A program made the translations under genes and the position numbers. DNA of 64,000 nt from an uncultured Ruminiclostridium sp. (lineage in GTDB: Bacteria; Bacillota; Clostridia; Oscillospirales; Ruminococcaceae). This document shows, one piece after another, positions 16,356 to 25,625 of this stretch (the stretch's first letter is position 1; every line of letters starts with the position of its first letter). Where the stretch lies: assembly GCA_947594425.1 (NCBI GenBank), contig CANQED010000005.1, positions 62,001 through 126,000 of the forward strand. The letters run 5' to 3'. Under the pieces are notes generated by a model. The model was given only the letters and a program-made list of their open reading frames with translations. It did no database searches and was not told the DNA's origin.

Positions 16356-17756
16356 TCAGAAAATTTTCACCCCTACGGATTTTAACAACAATATCGCGAG
16401 CAGCAGCGGCGCGACGAATTTTACCATTACGACATACAGCCGCCGTCGGCTCATCTTACAGCCCGTCTTTTCGACCTCGTCGATAACGGTCTTGGGCTTT
16501 ACGACCCAGCCGATAAGTATGCAGGTGCCTATCGCCACTAACGGCATAAGTACGTTGTTGCTGAGATAATCGAGTATATCGAGTATCTGGGCGTTAGTTC
16601 CGTTAGGCAGGGTAAGGTCAAAGTATAAAAGATTATACCCGAGGCATACCACCACCGCGACGACAGCGGTTATAGCGCCCTCTATGCCGACCGACTTTTT
16701 TCGCGTCATATGAAATTCGTCCATAAAGCAGGACACCACCGCCTCCATTATCGATACGGCGCTTGTCAGCGCGGCAAAAAGTATCATAGCGAAGAACAGT
16801 ATCCCGACAAAGGTGCCTAAGCCGCCCATTTGGGCGAACACCTTAGGCATAGTGATAAACATCAGCCCCGGGCCCGACGCCGCCATACCCTCGGCGCCCT
16901 CAAAGGTAAACACCGCGGGTATTATCATGACCCCCGCAAGAAAAGCTACCACGGTATCAAATATCTCTATGCGGTTGACGGAGGTTTTCAAATTCTCATC
17001 GTCGTGCACATACGAGCCGTAGGTTATCATTATCCCCATAGCCACCGACAGGCTGAAAAACAGCTGACCCATAGCGTCGAGGAGTGTAGTCAAAAATCCT
17101 CCGACGGTGATATTTTTCATATCGGGGATAACATATATGCCGAGCCCCTCGATACCCGTACGCGTCCCGCCCTCGTCGGTGTGCGACAACGTCAGAGAGA
17201 ACACCGCGATGATTATGACCAGCACGATAAGTATCGGCATAAGTACCTTAGAGGTCTTTTCTATCCCCTTATTCACCCCGCGAATGACCACAAACACAGT
17301 CATCGCAAGGAATATCACCATCATCAGTATAGGCTCGTACGTCCCCGAGATAAAGCCCGTAAAATAGCCGTCCTGCGCCGCCTGTTCGCCGCCGCCCGTT
17401 AAAAAGACTAACAGGTACTTCAGCACCCAGCCGCCTATCGCGCAGTAGTAGGGCAAAATTATCGCGGGAATAATGCACGCAACTATGCCGAGCTTTTTCC
17501 ACTTAGGGTGAAGCCTGCCGTAGGCGGTGAGCGGGCTTTGCTTGGTGCGCCTGCCTATGGCTATCTCGGTTATCAGCAATGTAAAGCCGAACGTCAGCGC
17601 GAGCGCTAAATATATCACTAAGAAAAGCCCGCCGCCGTCCTTAGCCGCAAGGTAGGGAAATCTCCAGATGTTTCCCAGCCCCACCGCGCTCCCCGCCGCC
17701 GCGAGCACAAAGCCGAGCGAGCCGCTGAAAGAATTACGCTTGTTTGATTTTTCCAT
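16356..17756 (-). CDS. Sodium-dependent transporter of the NSS (SNF) family
   Basis: The protein has 466 residues with 11-12 membrane helices. The N-terminus has the hallmark unwound helix-1 motif GSAVGLGNIWRFPY that binds sodium and substrate. Bacterial members import amino acids with sodium. The ATG at 17756 has GGAG 9 nt upstream and is preferred over a TTG at 17771. It is last in a likely operon with carbonic anhydrase and an acetyltransferase (gap 30 bp). The substrate cannot be read from sequence. Confidence 0.92.
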   Translation of the reverse strand: MEKSNKRNSFSGSLGFVLAAAGSAVGLGNIWRFPYLAAKDGGGLFLVIYLALALTFGFTLLITEIAIGRRTKQSPLTAYGRLHPKWKKLGIVACIIPAIILPYYCAIGGWVLKYLLVFLTGGGEQAAQDGYFTGFISGTYEPILMMVIFLAMTVFVVIRGVNKGIEKTSKVLMPILIVLVIIIAVFSLTLSHTDEGGTRTGIEGLGIYVIPDMKNITVGGFLTTLLDAMGQLFFSLSVAMGIMITYGSYVHDDENLKTSVNRIEIFDTVVAFLAGVMIIPAVFTFEGAEGMAASGPGLMFITMPKVFAQMGGLGTFVGILFFAMILFAALTSAVSIMEAVVSCFMDEFHMTRKKSVGIEGAITAVVAVVVCLGYNLLYFDLTLPNGTNAQILDILDYLSNNVLMPLVAIGTCILIGWVVKPKTVIDEVEKTGCKMSRRRLYVVMVKFVAPLLLAILLLKSVGVKIF

Positions 17757-17786
17757 TATATATTTCTCCAAAATTATTGCGGTATT

Positions 17787-18338
17787 TTACAAGAATTCTA
17801 CTCTGCCGTCCTCTAACCGATAAAGCGCGCCGACTACCTCAAGCCCGAGCTTTTCCTCCCGCTTTATCTGTATGCTGTCCTCTATCGTCCTAACGCTGTT
17901 GAGAGTATTCAGTCTGCAAGCCTCGGTTTCGTCTTGGGTATCGCCTATCGCCTTTTTAATCTCGTCGGTGATGTATTTTATATTATTGTCGGGGTCGTGA
18001 TTCATAGCCGCGTCGACCGCTCCGCACCTGTCGTGTCCCATAACGACGACCAGCCTGCACCCGAGATGCCCGACAGCGTATTCTATGCTGCCGAGCTGGT
18101 GCTTATCTATCACGTTGCCCGCTACTCTTATAACAAAGAGCTCTCCTATGCCCGCGTCAAAAATGCTCTCGGGTATCACCCTTGAATCCGAGCAGGCGAT
18201 AATGACGGCGTAGGGGCTCTGCCCCTCGGTAAAGGTCTTGCTGCGCAGCCGCTTAGATGTGTCGGCGGTGATCATCTCGTCGGCGTACCGCTTATTCCCC
18301 TCTTTAAGCTTTGTCAGCGCCTGTTGTGCGGTCATCAT
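17787..18338 (-). CDS. Beta-class carbonic anhydrase
   Basis: The protein has 183 residues. The zinc and catalytic set is complete: C49 and D51 in CSDSR, and H102 and C105 in GHDRCG. It interconverts CO2 and bicarbonate in the cytoplasm. The start ATG at 18338 overlaps the stop of the upstream acetyltransferase (ATGA), so translation is coupled. Confidence 0.95.
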   Translation of the reverse strand: MMTAQQALTKLKEGNKRYADEMITADTSKRLRSKTFTEGQSPYAVIIACSDSRVIPESIFDAGIGELFVIRVAGNVIDKHQLGSIEYAVGHLGCRLVVVMGHDRCGAVDAAMNHDPDNNIKYITDEIKKAIGDTQDETEACRLNTLNSVRTIEDSIQIKREEKLGLEVVGALYRLEDGRVEFL

Positions 18339-18886
18339 ACGCCCTGCCTTTCCTGCCACTCGTCGCGCAAAATCGCAAAGGTGACATAATCGCTGTAGAT
18401 AGGCTCGCCGTTCTCGTCCTTTTGAAAAGACGCGCTTTTGATATATACGCCCTCTCTGCGCATGCCCGCGCGGTCGAGCAGCTTTAACGAGCGCGTGTTG
18501 CGCACGTCCGCCTCGGCGATAATCCTGCGCACATTAAGCTCGGTAAACCCGTACTTTATCACCCCGCGCGCCGCCTCGAGCGCGTAGCCCTTTCCCCAAA
18601 AGCTGCGATTAAACGAATACCCTATCTCATACGTGCCGAAAAACTTTTGATCCTCAAAATACACCTTTCCGATAAGCTTATTGCTTTCCCGCAATACCAC
18701 CGCGAAAAATCTTTCGTCCCCCGCTATTTTCTCCGCCTCTTTAAGCGCGTCCTCGCGTGAATATGTATCGTACGGCTCAAAGTAGCTTACGACCTCGTCG
18801 GTCAGTATCTCGGCAAAGTCCTCCGCGTCCTCGCGGCAAAACCTGCGCAGCCCGAGCCGCTCGGTATTTATAATAAAATCTTCCAT
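18335..18886 (-). CDS. GNAT acetyltransferase, RimJ/RimL type
   Basis: The protein has 183 residues with the GNAT fold of the RimJ/RimL/Acetyltransf_3 group (TERLGLRRFCREDAEDF; the acetyl-CoA site around NRSFWGKGYALEAARGVI; VRNTRSLKLLDRAGMRREG). It transfers an acetyl group from acetyl-CoA to an amine, either a protein N-terminus or a small molecule. First gene of the unit with carbonic anhydrase and the NSS transporter. Confidence 0.9.
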   Translation of the reverse strand: MEDFIINTERLGLRRFCREDAEDFAEILTDEVVSYFEPYDTYSREDALKEAEKIAGDERFFAVVLRESNKLIGKVYFEDQKFFGTYEIGYSFNRSFWGKGYALEAARGVIKYGFTELNVRRIIAEADVRNTRSLKLLDRAGMRREGVYIKSASFQKDENGEPIYSDYVTFAILRDEWQERQGV

Positions 18887-18921
18887 ATTAATTCCTCGAT
18901 GTATCAGTTTACTTTCTTAAA

Positions 18922-18950
18922 ATTATACTATAATTTTCCTGTAGTGTCAA
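18922..18950 (-). promoter_or_regulatory. Promoter of the acetyltransferase-carbonic anhydrase-NSS unit
   Basis: On the minus strand TTGACA (18945-18950), 17 bp, TATAAT (18922-18927): a full consensus promoter. Confidence 0.85.
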
Positions 18951-18993
18951 TAATTTTCGCCGAAAATCTGATTGTTCATTTTATGCGTGAGGT

Positions 18994-19021
18994 ATAAAAA
19001 ACGGGGCGCATAACGCGCCCC
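18994..19021 (-). terminator. Terminator of the GH16 gene
   Basis: GGGGCGC (19003-19009) pairs with GCGCCCC (19015-19021); on the minus strand it is followed by GTTTTTTATA. Confidence 0.8.
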
Positions 19022-19062
19022 AAAATATATAATGAACCATTGAAAAAGTATTTTATCAGCCT

Positions 19063-19905
19063 TTATTCTTTAGTAAACTTCACCCACTGATATTCCGCGG
19101 TGAGCGGTGTCTTGCCGTCATAAGCGTTAAGCCAGCCGTCAACTCCGATACCGTTCCAGGTATTCATCATGATCTTGCTCTCGGTGACGGGTATGCTCTC
19201 GGTCGCGGTGTGCACCTCTTTACCGTCGACGTACCACGTTATGCTGTCCTTGCTCCACTTAAATCCGTAGGTGTGAAAGTCCTCCGACGCGTCAAAGCCG
19301 AGATCGTACAGCTTCTCGTGGCTGCCCACCCCGTTAGTAAAGTAATTGAACTGCACCTTAGTGGTGTCCTTTCCGAGAAATTCGATATCTATCTCGTCCC
19401 ACGGATTGTTGTCCGAGGGGCCCGTGTAGGTGAAGAATGAGGATACCACGCCGTCATTCTTTATCGGCTTCATAGATACCTCGTACATACCGTAGCCGTA
19501 AAAGTCCTTGGTGCGGTACTCGCCGCCCGAATACTTGCCCTCTTCCGCGCCGTCAAGGTTTATCATAAGCTGCATCTTACCGTCGTCAAAGGTGACGTTG
19601 GACGCGCGCCATGTGCAGTTGAACATATCGCCGTTGCTCCAGCCGTTTGACTTTTCAAACAGCGGAGACTCTCCCGCCGAAAAATCTACCGACAGATTGC
19701 CGTCGCTTGCCTCGCTCTCCTCGCCCGACGCGCTCTCGTCTGCGGACGAGCTCTCCTCTGATACGGTATCGCTCTGCGAGCTCTCGGCCGCGCTCGACGT
19801 ATCGGACGCGCTCTCGGCCTGAGAAGCGGTATTCTGCGAGCAGGAGCAGAGCAATGCGCACATTATACCCGCTAATAATAAGCAGCTGTATTTTTTAACT
19901 TTCAT
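19063..19905 (-). CDS. GH16 beta-glucanase (lichenase-like) lipoprotein
   Basis: The protein has 280 residues. A lipoprotein signal ends at C22 (LLCSC), followed by a Ser/Glu/Ala-rich linker to about residue 70. The GH16 catalytic signature DEIDIEFLG has the nucleophile E171, D173 and acid/base E175. The W/F-rich cleft and C-terminal WNGIGVDGW fit 1,3-1,4-beta-glucanases. It should cut mixed-linkage or beta-1,3 glucans at the cell surface. GGAGG precedes the ATG. It is divergent from a cytoplasmic GH5 gene, suggesting joint use of cereal beta-glucan. Confidence 0.93.
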   Translation of the reverse strand: MKVKKYSCLLLAGIMCALLCSCSQNTASQAESASDTSSAAESSQSDTVSEESSSADESASGEESEASDGNLSVDFSAGESPLFEKSNGWSNGDMFNCTWRASNVTFDDGKMQLMINLDGAEEGKYSGGEYRTKDFYGYGMYEVSMKPIKNDGVVSSFFTYTGPSDNNPWDEIDIEFLGKDTTKVQFNYFTNGVGSHEKLYDLGFDASEDFHTYGFKWSKDSITWYVDGKEVHTATESIPVTESKIMMNTWNGIGVDGWLNAYDGKTPLTAEYQWVKFTKE

Positions 19906-19940
19906 TTTAATTCCTCCTTAATTCGGTTTGCTTAATGCAA

Positions 19941-19946
19941 ATTATA
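19941..19946 (-). promoter_or_regulatory. Probable -10 box of the GH16 gene
   Basis: On the minus strand TATAAT, 36-41 bp before the start codon; the -35 is poor, so an activator may be needed. Confidence 0.45.
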
Positions 19947-20090
19947 GCACGCTAAGGCAAAATCGAATATCGTTTTTTTAACTTTTATTACATTTTTTTG
20001 CTAAATATATTTTGCCGAATTTAAAGCAAAAAATTATAATAAAGAATAAAATTATTATATTCCTTTAACTTAAGATATGTTAAAATTCAA

Positions 20091-20110
20091 TGGAAAGTTA
20101 AGTCTTTCCA
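20091..20110. promoter_or_regulatory. Palindrome before the GH5 gene (candidate operator)
   Basis: TGGAAAG (20091-20097) and CTTTCCA (20104-20110) form a perfect inverted repeat with a 6-bp centre, 23 bp before the GH5 start codon. It may be an operator or an mRNA hairpin. Confidence 0.45.
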
Positions 20111-20132
20111 TAATGAGAAAAGGAGAAACGGT

Positions 20133-21083
20133 ATGAATACTTTTGAACATTACACAAAGGGCGTGGACGTCGGCGGCTGGCTGTCGCAGTGCTGCCACAC
20201 TAAGGAGCATTACGATACCTTTATCGGCGAAAAGGATATTGAAAAAATAGCGTCGTGGGGGGTAGACCATATAAGGCTCCCCATAGACTATAATTTAGTG
20301 GAGAATGAAAGCGGAGAATACATCGAGGACGGCTTTGTCTACATAGACAACGCGATAAGCTGGTGCGAAAAGTACGGGCTCAATATGGTGCTAGACCTGC
20401 ATAAGACCGCGGGATTTTCCTTTGACGAGGGCGAGCACGAGAGCGGCTTTTTCGAGTCCGAGAAGCTGCAAGAGCGCTTTTACGCGCTGTGGAAAGAGCT
20501 TGCCCGCCGCTACGGCAAATTCAGCGGCAGGGTGGCTTTTGAGCTGCTCAACGAGGTCACCGACAGAGAGTACCGCACGGTATGGAACAATATAATAAAA
20601 GAATGTATCACCGGCATACGCGAGTACGCTAAAGACAGCGTAATAATCGTGGGCGGCTACTGGCAGAACAGCCCCGACGCTATAAAGGATCTCGACCGTC
20701 CGTATGATAAAAATATCGTGTTCAACTTTCACTGCTACGACCCGCTTATGTTCACCCATCAGGGCGCGGAGTGGGTAAAGGATATGCCGTCCGACTTTAG
20801 GCAGAGCTTTGAGGACGCGGGCGTGGATACCGAATACTTTATCGGCAGATTTAAAAGCGCATACGACACCGCCAAGAAGTACGGCGTGCCGCTATACTGC
20901 GGCGAATACGGCGTTATCGACCGCGCCTCGCCATTAGACACGGTAAAATGGTACAAGGCGATAAACGCCGCCTTTGTCAAGCTCGGGATATCCCGCGCGG
21001 CGTGGAGCTATAAGGCTATGGACTTCGGCCTGTCGGACGAGAGATTAAAGGACACTATAAACGAGCTTATAAAGTATCTGTAA
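20133..21083 (+). CDS. GH5-family glycosidase, cytoplasmic
   Basis: The protein has 316 residues with no signal peptide. It shows the clan A (beta/alpha)8 pattern: GGWLSQ, HIRLP, MVLDLH, acid/base E141 in ELLNE, NFHCYDP, and nucleophile E258 in YCGEYG. It would hydrolyse imported beta-glucan oligosaccharides, downstream of the divergent GH16 enzyme. GGAG precedes the ATG. Exact GH5 subfamily not determined. Confidence 0.93.
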   Translation: MNTFEHYTKGVDVGGWLSQCCHTKEHYDTFIGEKDIEKIASWGVDHIRLPIDYNLVENESGEYIEDGFVYIDNAISWCEKYGLNMVLDLHKTAGFSFDEGEHESGFFESEKLQERFYALWKELARRYGKFSGRVAFELLNEVTDREYRTVWNNIIKECITGIREYAKDSVIIVGGYWQNSPDAIKDLDRPYDKNIVFNFHCYDPLMFTHQGAEWVKDMPSDFRQSFEDAGVDTEYFIGRFKSAYDTAKKYGVPLYCGEYGVIDRASPLDTVKWYKAINAAFVKLGISRAAWSYKAMDFGLSDERLKDTINELIKYL

Positions 21084-21109
21084 TTTTAGCGAAATTGCAC
21101 GAATTTTAA

Positions 21110-21138
21110 TTGACAATCGGAAAAAATTGTGATAAAAT
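21110..21138 (+). promoter_or_regulatory. Promoter of the YegP-like gene
   Basis: TTGACA (21110-21115), 17 bp, TAAAAT (21133-21138). Confidence 0.8.
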
Positions 21139-21203
21139 AATATCAATACGTGATATATTCACGCTATCGGATATTTCCAATAAAGCTATAGGAGGAAAAC
21201 AAA

Positions 21204-21569
21204 ATGGGCAAGTTCGTGATAAAAAAGACTGCCACCGGCACTAAGTTCGACCTTAAGGCAGGCAACGGCGAGGTCATAGCTACCAGCGAGGTGTACAACA
21301 GCGAGGCCGCATGCAAGAACGGCATCGAGAGCGTCCGCAATTGCTGTGCGGGCGGAGTTGAGGATCAGACCGTCGAGGGCTACGAGACCCTTAAGCACCC
21401 CAAGTTTGAGGTATACCTTGATAAAAAGGGCGAATACAGATTTAGACTTAAGGCTCGCAACGGCGAGATAATCGCCACCGGCGAGGGCTATAAGGCTAAG
21501 GCGGGCTGCCTTAACGGCATCGAAAGCGTAAAGAAAAACGCTCCCGAGGCCGAGGTAGTAGAAGAATAA
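21204..21569 (+). CDS. YegP-like protein, two DUF1508 repeats
   Basis: The protein has 121 residues. Two DUF1508 units are clear: residues 1-50 (FDLKAGNGEVIATSEVY, then CKNGIESV) and 65-115 (FRLKARNGEIIATGEGY, then CLNGIESVKKNAP). The family is a small alpha/beta fold of unknown function, common in gut bacteria. AGGAGG precedes the ATG, and the gene has its own promoter and a strong terminator. Confidence 0.9.
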   Translation: MGKFVIKKTATGTKFDLKAGNGEVIATSEVYNSEAACKNGIESVRNCCAGGVEDQTVEGYETLKHPKFEVYLDKKGEYRFRLKARNGEIIATGEGYKAKAGCLNGIESVKKNAPEAEVVEE

Positions 21570-21581
21570 AATGATTTTTAC

Positions 21582-21615
21582 ATACCCCCTGTCGTACGGC
21601 AGGGGGTATTTGTGT
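21582..21615 (+). terminator. Terminator of the YegP-like gene
   Basis: ATACCCCCTG and CAGGGGGTAT form a 10-bp perfect stem followed by TTGTGTATT. Confidence 0.85.
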
Positions 21616-21633
21616 ATTATCTTAAGCTTTTCC

Positions 21634-21662
21634 TTGACAAAACGGGACAATATATGTATAAT
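21634..21662 (+). promoter_or_regulatory. Promoter of the hybrid sensor kinase
   Basis: TTGACA (21634-21639), 17 bp, TATAAT (21657-21662). The leader carries a short hairpin CGCAGC/GCTGCG. Confidence 0.85.
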
Positions 21663-21743
21663 TAGAATAGGTTAAAATGCGCAGCAAAACGCTGCGTTTA
21701 CTTGATAAAAACTTCGCGTAAAAAATATTCGGAGGAAATATAT

Positions 21744-24700
21744 ATGAGAGTAAAGCGTATCTTATGCTCCCTGCTTGCACTGATAATGCTGCCTATGTCA
21801 GCCCTCGCATACTGCGTCGGGGCGGAAGAGCCCGAGGTATTAAAGGTCGGCTTTTTCGCCTTTTCGGGCTATCACACGATAGAAGACGACGGGCGGCGCT
21901 GCGGCTACGGCTACGAATTTTTACAGCGGCTCGCTATACACGGGGGCTGGTCGTATGAATATATCGGATATGACAAGTCCTATGCCGAGGCGCTGGATAT
22001 GCTCAAAAACGGCGAGGTAGATATCGTCACCTCCGTATCCAAGACGGAAGAACGCGAAAAAGAATTTCTCTTCTCCGACCAGTCCATAGGCATAAACACC
22101 ACCATAATGACCGTCAAGGCCGGGAATGAAGATATCGTCGAGGGTGATTCCTCCACCTATGACGGCATAACCGTCGGTATGCTCGAGGACAACTCCAAAA
22201 ACGACAACTTTGCGCGCTTTGCCAAAGAAAATTCCTTTACCTTTAAGCCCGTATATTTTAAAGATCAGGACGAGCTCTCCTCGGCGCTTCAGTCGGGCGA
22301 GGTAGACGCCGCCGTTACGGGCAGCCTGAGGCTTCTTGATAACGAGTGGCTGCTCGAGTCCTTTGACGCGAGCCCGTTTTACATATGCACGAATAAAGAC
22401 AACACCGAGCTTATGGACAGGATAAACGACGCGATAAACGAGATGGACCTGCACGACCCCAACTGGCGCGATTCGCTGCACGAGACATATTATTCCACCG
22501 ACAGCTCGGGCTCGGTGATATTGAACGCGGGAGAGCGCGCCTTTATTAAAGAATTAAAAAGCTCGGGAAAGCCGCTCACCCTGCTAATTAACCCCGACCG
22601 CGCGCCGTACTGCTATTTTCAGGACGGCGAGGCGCACGGCATACTCCCGTCGATATTTGATAGGCTTGCCCAACGCTTAGATCTTGACTACGAATATGTC
22701 CCCGTAAGCAGCAGAGACGAATACTACGACATACGAGCCGCGGGAGCGGCTGACGTAGTGCTCGACTTTGCGGGAGATTATTATCTTGCGGAGCAAGAGG
22801 GCTACAAGATAACCGTGCCGTACTTTCATACTAATTTCGCGCGGCTGACCTTAGAGGGATTTTCGGGCGAGCCCCAAAGTCTTGCGGCGCTCGAAAGGTC
22901 GGACGCTATAGACGCGCTCATCTCCTCGCGATATCCCGACGAGGCGGTGACAAGATACCCCGACTCAGAGGCCTGCGTCGACGCGGTGCTTAACGGCAAT
23001 GCGGACGCGGTCATCCTCTACTCCTACGCCGCAGAAAGATACGTGCGCAAGGACGTGCGCAACCGCCTGACCTCGGTGGTGTTCGGCGATACCTCTTATT
23101 CGTACGCGGTGGCTAATAATATAGAAAACGGGCGATATCTGCTCTCCCTGCTCGATAAGGGCGCGGATATGTTCTCCGATACCGAGCTTGACTCGATAAT
23201 GAGCCAAGAGATAGACGCGGGGCTTCCGAGCGACAACAGCCTTACGGCGTTTTTATACCGCAACCCCGTATACAGCATAGTGGGCGTGGGTCTGCTGCTC
23301 TTGCTGTTATTTGTAGTAGCAATGCTCGTAGTGCGCACCCGCAATCAGCGCAAGCTGCAGGCGCGCATAGCGCAGGCTACCGCCGAGCTTGAGAAAAAGA
23401 CAGACGAGCTTACTCAAGCGCTTCAGGCGGCCGACTCAGCTAACCGCGCCAAAACTACATTTTTAAATAACATGTCGCACGATATACGCACGCCTATGAA
23501 TGCCATTATCGGCTATACCGCGCTGACTACCACCCACCTCGATAATAAAGAGCGCGCGCGGGACTATCTCGCTAAGATAGCGCAGGCGTCGGATCACCTG
23601 CTCTCGCTGATAAACGACGTGCTCGATATGAGCCGCATAGAATCGGGCAAGGTCACGATAAACGAGCACCCCGAGAACCTTGCGGTCATTCTCCAAGAGC
23701 TGCGCAACATAATACAGTCCGACGTCCATTCAAAGCGGCTCGAGCTGTTTATCGACACGGTAGACATTACCGACGAGGAGATATTCTGCGACAAGCTCAG
23801 ACTTAATCAGATACTGCTCAACCTCACCTCTAACGCCATTAAATTCACCCCCACAGGCGGGACGGTAGCGGTGCGCGTCACCCAAAAGCCGTCGCGCTCG
23901 CCAAAGCGCGGTGTGTTTGAATTTAAAGTAAGCGACACCGGTATAGGTATGAGCGCCGACTTTGCTAAGATGGTATTCGACCCGTTCACCCGCGAGCAGA
24001 CCTCGACAGTCAGCGGCATACAGGGCACAGGCCTCGGTATGGCGATAACAAAGAATATAGTTGATATGATGGGCGGCACAATAACCGTAGACAGCCAGCC
24101 CGACAAGGGTACCACCTTTACGGTCGTGCTCGAGCTGCGATTTGCCGAGGCGCATAAGGAGATGTCGCCTATAGGCGAGCTTAAGGGCTTTCGCGGGCTT
24201 GTGGCGGACGACGATATGGTCTGCTGCCAGAGCGTTTCCAAAATGCTCAGACAGATAGGTATGCGCGCTGAATGGACGACCTCGGGCGTAGAGGCTATCG
24301 CCCGCACTAACGAGGCCGAGGATATGAACGACCCGTTCGAGGTATATATCGTCGACTGGTCTATGCCCGACCTCAGCGGTATAGAGACCGTCCGCGAAAT
24401 ACGCAAGATAGTCGGTGACGAATCGCCCATAATACTGATGTCCGCATACGACTGGACGGATATAGAAAAAGAGGCGCGCAGGGCGGGCGTAACGGGCTTT
24501 ATCAGCAAGCCGCTGTTTGCCTCAGACCTGCACGACACGCTTGAAAAGAGCCTCGGGCATAACGTAGCCGATAAGGACGACGACACGCCCGACATTGTTC
24601 CCGACGACTCTGTATTTAAGGACAAGCGCATACTGCTCACCGAGGACAACGAGCTAAACCGCGAGATAGCGGCAGAGCTGCTTAAAGAGGCGGGCTTTGA

Positions 24701-25022
24701 AGTAGAATGCGCCGAGGACGGTCAGCAGGCATGCGAAATGGTAAAGAATAACGAGGCGGGTCACTACGACCTTGTGCTTATGGATATACAGATGCCGATT
24801 ATGGACGGCTATGCGGCTACCAGAGCGATACGCGCATTAAAAGAGAGAGACAAGGCCGACGTGCCGATAATCGCAATGACCGCCAACGCCTTTGAAGAGG
24901 ATCGCGAGCGCGCTATCCACGCGGGTATGAACGGCCACCTCGCTAAGCCGATAGATATCGATAAGATGATGGAGCTATTGCGCGGACTGTTTAAAAATAA
25001 GAAAAATCAGGATACAGAATAA
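21744..25022 (+). CDS. Hybrid sensor histidine kinase with two periplasmic-binding-protein domains and two receiver domains
   Basis: The protein has 1092 residues (start ATG at 21744 after GGAGG). It has a signal peptide, then two SBP_bac_3-type solute-binding domains outside the cell (about 30-250 and 265-500), one membrane helix near 515-535, and a coiled coil. HisKA follows with H579 (MSHDIRTPMN), then HATPase_c (DTGIGM, GTGLGMAI). Receiver 1 has phospho-acceptor D871 (IVDWSMPD) and receiver 2 has D1014 (LMDIQMP). This is the BvgS/EvgS layout, likely sensing an amino acid or similar ligand. There is no Hpt domain and no partner regulator nearby, so the output is not visible. Confidence 0.93.
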   Translation: MRVKRILCSLLALIMLPMSALAYCVGAEEPEVLKVGFFAFSGYHTIEDDGRRCGYGYEFLQRLAIHGGWSYEYIGYDKSYAEALDMLKNGEVDIVTSVSKTEEREKEFLFSDQSIGINTTIMTVKAGNEDIVEGDSSTYDGITVGMLEDNSKNDNFARFAKENSFTFKPVYFKDQDELSSALQSGEVDAAVTGSLRLLDNEWLLESFDASPFYICTNKDNTELMDRINDAINEMDLHDPNWRDSLHETYYSTDSSGSVILNAGERAFIKELKSSGKPLTLLINPDRAPYCYFQDGEAHGILPSIFDRLAQRLDLDYEYVPVSSRDEYYDIRAAGAADVVLDFAGDYYLAEQEGYKITVPYFHTNFARLTLEGFSGEPQSLAALERSDAIDALISSRYPDEAVTRYPDSEACVDAVLNGNADAVILYSYAAERYVRKDVRNRLTSVVFGDTSYSYAVANNIENGRYLLSLLDKGADMFSDTELDSIMSQEIDAGLPSDNSLTAFLYRNPVYSIVGVGLLLLLLFVVAMLVVRTRNQRKLQARIAQATAELEKKTDELTQALQAADSANRAKTTFLNNMSHDIRTPMNAIIGYTALTTTHLDNKERARDYLAKIAQASDHLLSLINDVLDMSRIESGKVTINEHPENLAVILQELRNIIQSDVHSKRLELFIDTVDITDEEIFCDKLRLNQILLNLTSNAIKFTPTGGTVAVRVTQKPSRSPKRGVFEFKVSDTGIGMSADFAKMVFDPFTREQTSTVSGIQGTGLGMAITKNIVDMMGGTITVDSQPDKGTTFTVVLELRFAEAHKEMSPIGELKGFRGLVADDDMVCCQSVSKMLRQIGMRAEWTTSGVEAIARTNEAEDMNDPFEVYIVDWSMPDLSGIETVREIRKIVGDESPIILMSAYDWTDIEKEARRAGVTGFISKPLFASDLHDTLEKSLGHNVADKDDDTPDIVPDDSVFKDKRILLTEDNELNREIAAELLKEAGFEVECAEDGQQACEMVKNNEAGHYDLVLMDIQMPIMDGYAATRAIRALKERDKADVPIIAMTANAFEEDRERAIHAGMNGHLAKPIDIDKMMELLRGLFKNKKNQDTE

Positions 25023-25025
25023 GAA

Positions 25026-25060
25026 TTTCCCTCCGACCAAAATCGGAGGGAATAATTATT
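25026..25060 (+). terminator. Terminator after the hybrid kinase
   Basis: TTCCCTCCGA pairs with TCGGAGGGAA, followed by TAATTATTAT. It lies between converging genes and may serve both. Confidence 0.7.
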
Positions 25061-25487
25061 ATCTTGTGTACTCCTCGGCAAAGCGCTCTAGCATATCGAT
25101 AAACTTGTCCTGCTCTTTCTCGGGGATGACCTTTATCACATTTATCAGCTTGTCCGCGTCGGCCTTTTTGCGCTCGGCGATAAATTTCTCGCCGCTTTCC
25201 GTTAGGCGCAAAAACGTCACCCTGCGGTCGCTCTTGCTGCCCTCGCGCACGACTAACTTTTTATCCTCAAGGCGATTGACCGTCTGCGAAAGGTTAGGCT
25301 TAGTAAAGCCGAGCAGGGCGTTCAGCTCCCCCAACGGGTAAAGCTCAGTGTCGGGCTTTTTGGCGGATATCTGCATTATCGCCCAAAATACCGCTTTCTC
25401 GCTTGCGTTAAAATTCTTATCGGAGCTGTGAGCGGTAGGCGCGTTTATCTTGTTTAACGCCACCGCAAGTCGTCTTATTTTGTCCAT
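25059..25487 (-). CDS. MarR family transcriptional regulator
   Basis: The protein has 142 residues when started at ATG 25487. It has the winged helix of MarR proteins (LGELNALLGFTKPNLSQTVN, RLEDKKLVVREGSKSDRRVTFLRLTESG). The ribosome site is weak, and an upstream start cannot be excluded because the frame is open for 50 more codons. It diverges from the flavoprotein gene. A perfect palindrome between them is a likely operator. Confidence 0.85.
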   Translation of the reverse strand: MDKIRRLAVALNKINAPTAHSSDKNFNASEKAVFWAIMQISAKKPDTELYPLGELNALLGFTKPNLSQTVNRLEDKKLVVREGSKSDRRVTFLRLTESGEKFIAERKKADADKLINVIKVIPEKEQDKFIDMLERFAEEYTR

Positions 25488-25543
25488 TGTCTGATCATGC
25501 CCGCCACGGGCGGCGCTCCTTGTCGCCTTGTATATGTTGCCGT

Positions 25544-25558
25544 GCAAGAAATTCTTGC
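25544..25558. promoter_or_regulatory. MarR-type operator
   Basis: GCAAGAAATTCTTGC is a 15-bp perfect palindrome that overlaps the -35 box of the flavoprotein promoter. Confidence 0.6.
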
Positions 25559-25583
25559 GAAACTTGTAATTATATGTTATACT
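25555..25583 (+). promoter_or_regulatory. Promoter of the flavoprotein pair
   Basis: TTGCGA (25555-25560), 17 bp, TATACT (25578-25583). Confidence 0.7.
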
Positions 25584-25625
25584 TAAATTGTTAACACAAT
25601 GTAAATTTTTTGTTGAGGAACTACT

